From assembly GCA_947178685.1 (NCBI GenBank), contig CAMWZE010000069.1, positions 1 through 7,525 on the forward strand: a DNA stretch of 7,525 bases, given 5' to 3'. The DNA is from an uncultured Porphyromonadaceae bacterium (GTDB taxonomy: Bacteria; Bacteroidota; Bacteroidia; Bacteroidales; Muribaculaceae). The notes under the pieces were generated by a model. That model was not told the origin of the DNA and made no database searches. It worked only from the letters and a program-made list of their open reading frames with translations. Below, piece by piece: positions 1 through 5,471 of this stretch (its first letter is position 1; each line of letters opens with the position of its first letter). The translations under genes were made by a program, and so were the position numbers.

Positions 1-1
1 C

Positions 2-541
2 CATTTGCCGGTAAAAGGACAGGATGTCGCTCTTAAATCCAACCTTCTATATGACGCGACACTTTCTCCAAATATCGGCATTGAGATTGGACTTGCTCCA
101 CGTTGGACTCTCGACGTTTCGGGCAACTTCAACCTATGGACCGTAGGTGACGACCACAAATGGCGTCATTGGCTGATTCAGCCTGAGGCCCGCTACTGGT
201 TCTGTCAGAGATTCGCGGGACACTTCCTCGGCGTCCACGCTCTCGGCTTGCAATATAATGCCGGCAAACTTGACATCCCCGTCAAATTCCTCGGCACAGA
301 CTTCCACAAGCTCAAAGACCGTCGCTATGAGGGCTGGGGTGTCGGCGCCGGTGTGGCTTACGGCTACGCATGGCCTATCGCACGCCACTGGAACATCGAG
401 GCTGAGATCGGTGTAGGCTGGATCTGGACAAAATACGACGTATATCCTTGCGCCGTATGTGGCACACGCCTCGCTAAAGACCGGACCCATAACTATTTCG
501 GTCCCACAAAATTAGCGTTAAATCTTGAATATGTATTTTAA
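2..541 (+). CDS. DUF3575 domain-containing outer-membrane-type protein, 5'-truncated by window edge
   Basis: This is the C-terminal 180 or so residues of a DUF3575 family protein. The frame is open to the left edge (codon CAT at 2-4), and the in-frame TTG at 5 is not a convincing start because the signal peptide expected for this family is missing. Visible family features are the opening strand 'LKSNLLYDAT', the 'GLAPRWTLDVSGN' segment, 'HWLIQPEARYW', alternating aromatic and glycine-rich strands typical of a small beta-barrel, a CxxC pair (Cys149 and Cys152 counted from codon 5) followed by 'NYFGPTKLALNLEYVF', and an aromatic C-terminal residue as in many outer-membrane proteins. Families of this type often sit next to DUF3868 and fimbrillin genes in Bacteroidales, and the next gene starts 30 bp downstream. 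I infer an outer-membrane accessory role for the pilus; no biochemical function is known to me. It is clearly more GC-rich than the following genes. Family call is firm, function is not. Confidence 0.88.
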   Translation, partial: HLPVKGQDVALKSNLLYDATLSPNIGIEIGLAPRWTLDVSGNFNLWTVGDDHKWRHWLIQPEARYWFCQRFAGHFLGVHALGLQYNAGKLDIPVKFLGTDFHKLKDRRYEGWGVGAGVAYGYAWPIARHWNIEAEIGVGWIWTKYDVYPCAVCGTRLAKDRTHNYFGPTKLALNLEYVF

Positions 542-571
542 TTCTAAACCTTTTGATCAGCTGTTACTGAC

Positions 572-2017
572 ATGAAACCAATTAAAGGAATTATATCTTC
601 ATTGTTTCTCGCACTCGCCGCGACTGCAATGGGTCAGCAGGTCGACAGGCTTGGACTGACCGACATATCCATCAACCGGCTCAATGATTCTACTCTTTCT
701 GTAGGAATGACAGTCAATCCGGATATGTGTAAACTTAAAACAAGCCAACTTATGGAAGTGGCTCCGATTGTGGTTAGTACTGACGGAGAGCATTCAGCCA
801 CTCTTACACCCTATTCCATAGCCGGTAAGAATCAATATTATTTCAATGTACGTTCCGGATATAAAGGGGCCATATACATGGCGGGTAGTAAAACGACTAC
901 CAATTACACTGAAACTCTGCGTTGGCAACCCTGGATGGCACAGTCCACAGTTGGCTTTATTATCCGCAAATCCACTTGTTGCGGCACTCCTGATATTGAG
1001 GAGAATATACCTATTGCTAACATTGAGGCCAACCCTCCTGTTATTCCCGTAAAGGAGGATATTGACTTCATAGTACCCCCGGCCACAGGTATAAAAGAAT
1101 TCAATCTGGAGGGTAAAGCTTATGTCAATTTCCCTGTCAATCGTACTGAGATCTATCCTGACTATATGAATAATCCCGTAGAGCTACGCAAGATTACAAG
1201 CTCTATTGACACAGTACGAGATAATAAGGATGCCACAATCACCAGTATCACCCTTACCGGATATGCATCTCCGGAGGGCCCGTATCTCAATAATGTACGT
1301 CTTGCCAAGGGACGTACAGAAGCAGTGCGGGACTATGTCAGCAAGTTGTATGACTTCCCCTCTTCTGTGTATATTACCGCATCAGTGCCTGAGGATTGGG
1401 CCGGTCTCCGTGAGTCAATTGAAAAATCGGATATGCCATTGAAAGACCAGATGATAAGCTTCATTGATTCCGATTATCCTATTGAGAAAAGAAATGATAA
1501 ATTTCGTGAACTGTTTCCTGCCAATTATAAGATTCTCCTAAAGGATGTGTATCCATGGCTGCGTCACACGGACTATCTCATCAAATACACTATTCGTCAC
1601 TATTCCGATATAGATGAAATACGTGAAGTATTCAAGCTTCACCCTCAAAATCTTAGTCTTGAGGAAATCTATATGCTTGCGAAAAGCTATCCGGAAGATA
1701 GTAACGAGTATTATGAAATATTCGAGAAAGCCGCCGAACTCTTCCCCTCAGACCCGTTGGCAAACATCAATGCAGCAAACGTAGCCATGAGCCGTGAGGA
1801 TCTTGACACAGCGGAAAAATATCTTTTCAGGGCAGGTAATACTCCGGAAGCATATTATGCTCTCGGTATGCTTTATGCCAAGAAGAAAGACTATAACAAA
1901 GCATTGGACTATCTGCTGCAAAGCACTGATTCCCGGGCTGCCGGAACCGTAAGACGTATTCACGACATTCAGACATTCAAATCTCGTATTGACTTCATTC
2001 CACAAGAAGTAAAATAA
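572..2017 (+). CDS. DUF3868 domain-containing protein with OmpA-like and TPR-like regions
   Basis: A 481-aa exported protein. Residues 1-21 form a signal peptide ending in Ala-Met-Gly before Gln-Gln, with no lipobox Cys, so it is probably periplasmic or outer-membrane associated. Residues about 22-150 match the DUF3868 pattern, including the Cys136-Cys137-Gly motif. Residues about 180-260 resemble the OmpA C-terminal (peptidoglycan-associated) fold: strand 'AYVNFPVNRTEIYP', then 'GYASPEG' at 230-236 and 'NNVRLAKGR' at 240-248. Arg248 falls where OmpA's diaminopimelate-binding Arg sits, but the matching Asp position is Ser233. Residues about 360-451 are helical, with at least two TPR-like pairs (about 394-422 and 423-451). 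The ATG at 572 is chosen because it gives the signal peptide directly and leaves a 30-bp gap to the upstream stop. Its place between DUF3575 and the fimbrillin suggests a periplasmic scaffold or wall-anchoring part of the pilus system; that role is inference. Confidence 0.87.
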   Translation: MKPIKGIISSLFLALAATAMGQQVDRLGLTDISINRLNDSTLSVGMTVNPDMCKLKTSQLMEVAPIVVSTDGEHSATLTPYSIAGKNQYYFNVRSGYKGAIYMAGSKTTTNYTETLRWQPWMAQSTVGFIIRKSTCCGTPDIEENIPIANIEANPPVIPVKEDIDFIVPPATGIKEFNLEGKAYVNFPVNRTEIYPDYMNNPVELRKITSSIDTVRDNKDATITSITLTGYASPEGPYLNNVRLAKGRTEAVRDYVSKLYDFPSSVYITASVPEDWAGLRESIEKSDMPLKDQMISFIDSDYPIEKRNDKFRELFPANYKILLKDVYPWLRHTDYLIKYTIRHYSDIDEIREVFKLHPQNLSLEEIYMLAKSYPEDSNEYYEIFEKAAELFPSDPLANINAANVAMSREDLDTAEKYLFRAGNTPEAYYALGMLYAKKKDYNKALDYLLQSTDSRAAGTVRRIHDIQTFKSRIDFIPQEVK

Positions 2018-2080
2018 CAGTACATCTGAATTTCTTTACAGACTTAAAATACACTTTTAAATAACTTCAATTTTAACAAC

Positions 2081-4408
2081 ATGAAAAAAAATCGTTATTT
2101 TGTCTTGGCATCTACCCTTCTTGCCCTGATGGCTGGAGGTTGCTCAAGCGACAATCTTGACCTGAAAAACACTCAGCAGAGTCAGGTCAACGAGGGTGAC
2201 GGTTTCTACATGAGTATTGATGTTGTCATGCCTAATGGCTCTTCAAGCACTCGCAGTGAAACCGGTAACCCTAATAATGACTATAGCACCAGTGATGGTG
2301 AAGTAGAGGTCGGATCAGCTGATGAGAGCACCGTGAGCAGTGCTCTGATTGTTCTCGCCGCTACAGATAATCTTCTTAATGACGTACCGAAGTATGGCTT
2401 CATTGCCGCCGGTGAGGTGTCAAAGAATCACCTTGGTGGTTATGAGTATACTTCAGGCGACGGTAGCAAGAGTCAGGCTTATCGTGCCATGGCACAACTG
2501 AACAAGGCCAGTCTGGAAACATTCTATGCCTCGGTTAAAGATAAGTATGACATAGAGAACAATCCAAATGTGAATCATGAGGTATATGTATTCGTTTTCT
2601 GCAACCCTACCAATACTCTTCGTGAGCTGGCAAAGAATATTACGTTTGGATCAACTGAATGGGTTAACAGCACTTGCGATGTCTACACCGGTAACGTAAT
2701 TCCTGATAATAAGGCTCCGGAAAACACAACTATCTGGCTCAAGGATAACTTTTTGATGAATAACGCCACTCTTGCTATCCGTTCATTACCAAGAACTCTT
2801 GAGGATTGGGATGAATTTGACAGCTCAGACAGTCCCTTCCATCTTTCGGACAATAACCGTGGTGTGAGCGTAGATAACTCTGCAAATCTTAATCCTTCCG
2901 ACCGCGAACACGCCGGAGGTGCTGTTTGGATGGAGCGTTCAGTGGCACGTTTTGATTTCAAAGATGGGTCTAAAGACAAAAATGGGAATCCAAACAATAA
3001 CACATACAATGTATTGTATAATTATGTAGATGGACAACCCAATCAAGAGCAGCCGATAGTTGACATTCAACTTCAGCGTATGGCTTTAGTCAACATGGCT
3101 AACAAATTCTATTACATACGCCGTGTAAGCTCTAATGGCCTCTTAACAAGTGATAATGATTTCAATGGCCTCTGTCAACCAGAGACCCCATGGAGCTCTA
3201 CAAATGGAATTTACACTCTAATCGGCAACTATGTGGTAGGGCCATATTATAATACATTCTCTAAGGCTCAAACCATCACTGCCTCGGATTACGGTAAAAC
3301 AGCCTATCCATGTTTTAATTATCCCTTATTCCAAGAAGATGGGAGTCTCGATACTGATAATATGACTGTCAATGGTGGTCAATGGAACTCATGGCTGATC
3401 AGTGATGTATTAGAAGCTAACAGGGATCAATCAGGAAACTATCATATCTGGAGATATCTTACTGAGAACGTGATTCCCGGTACGAATGCAGCTGATGGCA
3501 ATGTTAGTGTCGTAAACCAAAAGAATGCTATCTCTACAGGCGTGGTATTCAAAGGTCAAATGAAGGGTAACGCCATTGCACAGACTATCTCAGGTTCAGG
3601 CTGGGAGAAAGGCATGATCCAAGAATTGGCTAAATGTCTTAATGGAGAGGAATTTACCCTTCGTCCATCGGTTAGTTCTGAAAAACATCAGAAAATCAGC
3701 GGTAATCCCCATAACGATCCTATCCTTTATTACTTTGAAGGAAAAATGTATATGACTTGGAATCATATACGTCAGGCTGCTATTCAGGCTGCTGTAACTC
3801 CGTCAACAACAAGTGAGAACGGATGGGAGATAAACCGTTCAAATAGTCTTTTCCGTGCTGTCTTCGGTCCTGCTGATGGTAGTGATGAAGAGGGTGTTAT
3901 TCCTCCCGGTCAGTATTATCTGGAGGCAGAAGCCGGTGAAGATCAATCAATGAAACTAATCGAAGATCCTTTGTGGAGCTATTTAAACGAGCAAACTCCC
4001 GGATCTGCCGAGGAGCGTTATCATATGAGTGCTGACTATGCTTGGAATAATTGGTCAGAAAATGACAAACAACTACAAGGCAACCTCTTCACTACAATGT
4101 GTGAGGAGATCAAACAAGCTGGTATCAATATGTACCTTAGTAGCATTGATAATGGTACGCCAGGTTATTACTGTTTCTTCTATTACTGGAACCGTCACAA
4201 TGACAACCATCGCGATGGCATCATGGGTCCAATGGAGTTTGATGTTGTTCGTAATAATGTCTACAAACTGTCTGTGGATAAGATCCGTTACCCCGGCACA
4301 CTCAATCCTCCAACTCCGGATGATGATGACGAGCACAGCCAGGTATATCTGGATGTAAAAGTCGAAGTGCTTCCTTGGGTTGTACGTTACAACAGCATCA
4401 ACTTCTAA
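2081..4408 (+). CDS. Mfa1 family fimbrial major subunit precursor (lipoprotein fimbrillin)
   Basis: A 775-aa pilin precursor, probably the stalk subunit of a type V pilus. Residues 1-20 are a lipoprotein signal ending Ala-Gly-Gly before Cys21, followed by Ser-Ser-Asp. After a short linker comes a first strand 'FYMSIDVVMPNG' and Thr57-Arg58. In Porphyromonas Mfa1 the equivalent 'MPMGSAR' ends at the site cut by Arg-gingipain, so cleavage after Arg58 is expected, leaving about 717 residues. The family motif 'MERSVARFDFK' lies at about 284-294. Near the end are 'VRNNVYKLSV' (about 723-732), an acidic linker Pro-Asp-Asp-Asp-Asp-Glu (746-751) and the donor-strand motif 'VKVEVLPWVVR' with Trp766, ten residues from the C-terminus. 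By known type V assembly this strand would fill the groove left in the neighbouring subunit. It is notably longer than P. gingivalis Mfa1 (about 560 aa), with extra polar loops in the middle. The ATG at 2081 directly precedes a Lys-rich signal n-region. Confidence 0.93.
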   Translation: MKKNRYFVLASTLLALMAGGCSSDNLDLKNTQQSQVNEGDGFYMSIDVVMPNGSSSTRSETGNPNNDYSTSDGEVEVGSADESTVSSALIVLAATDNLLNDVPKYGFIAAGEVSKNHLGGYEYTSGDGSKSQAYRAMAQLNKASLETFYASVKDKYDIENNPNVNHEVYVFVFCNPTNTLRELAKNITFGSTEWVNSTCDVYTGNVIPDNKAPENTTIWLKDNFLMNNATLAIRSLPRTLEDWDEFDSSDSPFHLSDNNRGVSVDNSANLNPSDREHAGGAVWMERSVARFDFKDGSKDKNGNPNNNTYNVLYNYVDGQPNQEQPIVDIQLQRMALVNMANKFYYIRRVSSNGLLTSDNDFNGLCQPETPWSSTNGIYTLIGNYVVGPYYNTFSKAQTITASDYGKTAYPCFNYPLFQEDGSLDTDNMTVNGGQWNSWLISDVLEANRDQSGNYHIWRYLTENVIPGTNAADGNVSVVNQKNAISTGVVFKGQMKGNAIAQTISGSGWEKGMIQELAKCLNGEEFTLRPSVSSEKHQKISGNPHNDPILYYFEGKMYMTWNHIRQAAIQAAVTPSTTSENGWEINRSNSLFRAVFGPADGSDEEGVIPPGQYYLEAEAGEDQSMKLIEDPLWSYLNEQTPGSAEERYHMSADYAWNNWSENDKQLQGNLFTTMCEEIKQAGINMYLSSIDNGTPGYYCFFYYWNRHNDNHRDGIMGPMEFDVVRNNVYKLSVDKIRYPGTLNPPTPDDDDEHSQVYLDVKVEVLPWVVRYNSINF

Positions 4409-4454
4409 ACAGAAGTGTGATTTATAAAACGGTTAATACTTTCAACTTCTAACG

Positions 4455-5471
4455 ATGAAGATCTTAAATAAGTTGACACAGTCCTGTGTGGTGATGGCCT
4501 CTTTGGCCATCACCACTCTCGGACTAACCTCATGTGGCGATATATTCCACGAACATCTTGAGGCATGCCCTTCGGGAGTATGTCTTAGATTCGTGTTCGA
4601 TTATAATATGGAATTTGCCAATGCATTTCCCTCTCAAGTGGATTGCCTCACATTACTGGTGTATGATGCTTCCGGAAACTATGTAACTAAAGTTACCGAG
4701 ACCACCGATGTGCTTGCTGATGAAAACTGGCGTATGACAATTGATCTTCCAGCCGGTGAGTATTCCTTTATTGCATATGGCGGTATGGAATGTAGAGAAT
4801 CATCATTCCATTTTGTTGAAACACCTACAGATGGCAGTTTAATATCTGAGCTGGAAGTGGAGATGGACTCTCGCTGCATAAATGCTAATCCGGGAGTAGA
4901 TCTTCATCCCCTATTCTATGGTGATCTCAATTTATCGCTCGCACCGGAGGCTTTAACCTATACAGAGGCAACCCTCTATATGATGCGCGATACTCATGAT
5001 ATACGCATATTACTCCAAAATGTCAATGGCCGTCCGGTCAATGTGGAAGATTATAATTTTTCGATAACTGCCGACAACACTCTGTTTAATTGGCAGAATA
5101 ACCTTCTACCTACTGCCAAGGGCATCACATACAGTCCTTGGTCTAAAGGTCAGTCTACTGTCGGAGGCACACAAGAGGGAACTGAAACAATTTTAGCATA
5201 TGCTGAATTCTCCACTTCTCGCATTATGGCCGGAGGTAGCGACCGACTGCTTATAACCAACGCCAATAACGGAAATAAAATTCTCTCTATCCCATTGGCA
5301 GAATATCTGCTACTTTATAAAAGCGAACGTTACGCTAAAATGCCGGCTCAAGAATATCTTGATCGAGAGCGTCAATGGAACATGATTCTGTTCCTGCAGA
5401 ACGGTATTTGGCTCGATACTGAGATCGTAATTAATGATTGGATCGTAAGGATAAATAATGCACATCTATGA
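4455..5471 (+). CDS. FimB/Mfa2 family fimbrial anchor subunit (lipoprotein)
   Basis: A 338-aa lipoprotein matching the FimB/Mfa2 family in length and motifs. The signal peptide ends Leu-Thr-Ser before Cys27. It is followed by 'IFHEHLEACPSGVCLRF' (30-46) and 'FDYNMEFANAFPSQVDCL', the usual start of the mature Mfa2 domain. Later landmarks are 'FIAYGGM', 'LFYGDL', 'YMMRDTHDIRILLQ' and 'QEYLDRERQWNMILFL'. It ends in a strand 'IVINDWIVRINNAHL' with Trp329. No Thr-Arg processing site is seen in the first strand, which fits an anchor that keeps its lipid in the outer membrane and ends pilus growth, as known for FimB and Mfa2. The C-terminal pattern (Trp-Ile-Val-Arg-x-Asn) closely echoes that of the upstream fimbrillin. 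The gene starts 46 bp after the fimbrillin and overlaps the next gene by 4 bp. A perfect hairpin lies within its signal-peptide codons (4488-4516). Confidence 0.93.
   Translation: MKILNKLTQSCVVMASLAITTLGLTSCGDIFHEHLEACPSGVCLRFVFDYNMEFANAFPSQVDCLTLLVYDASGNYVTKVTETTDVLADENWRMTIDLPAGEYSFIAYGGMECRESSFHFVETPTDGSLISELEVEMDSRCINANPGVDLHPLFYGDLNLSLAPEALTYTEATLYMMRDTHDIRILLQNVNGRPVNVEDYNFSITADNTLFNWQNNLLPTAKGITYSPWSKGQSTVGGTQEGTETILAYAEFSTSRIMAGGSDRLLITNANNGNKILSIPLAEYLLLYKSERYAKMPAQEYLDRERQWNMILFLQNGIWLDTEIVINDWIVRINNAHL
4488..4516 (+). repeat. Perfect 12-bp inverted repeat (hairpin) in anchor-gene signal-peptide codons
   Basis: Arm GTGGTGATGGCC at 4488-4499 is exactly complementary to GGCCATCACCAC at 4505-4516, with a 5-nt loop TCTTT. 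Eight of the twelve pairs are G-C. It begins 33 nt after the A of the anchor-gene ATG and covers codons 12 to 21 of the signal peptide; an in-frame ATG (codon 14) is buried in the stem. No T-run follows, so it is not a standard intrinsic terminator. In the mRNA it could act on translation, RNA processing or decay between the major-subunit and anchor genes. The structure is seen directly; the regulatory role is inference. Confidence 0.75.

Noticed and set aside
542..571. TTTTGATCAGCTG in the gap before the DUF3868 gene, looked at as a promoter or operator.
   Set aside because: The gap is only 30 bp, spacing does not fit the Bacteroides promoter, and the palindromes are six bases long.
1051..1057. 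AAGGAGG, a Shine-Dalgarno-like run inside the DUF3868 gene.
   Set aside because: Bacteroidota generally do not use Shine-Dalgarno starts, and no in-frame ATG gives a sensible product just downstream.
2018..2080. Possible internal promoter before the major fimbrillin (TACATCTG at 2021-2028).
   Set aside because: It has one mismatch to TAnnTTTG and no TTTG -33 element at the right spacing, so it is too weak to annotate. A higher fimbrillin transcript level would revive it.
4409..4454. Separate promoter for the anchor gene in the 46-bp gap.
   Set aside because: No TAnnTTTG match is present; co-transcription is the simpler reading.
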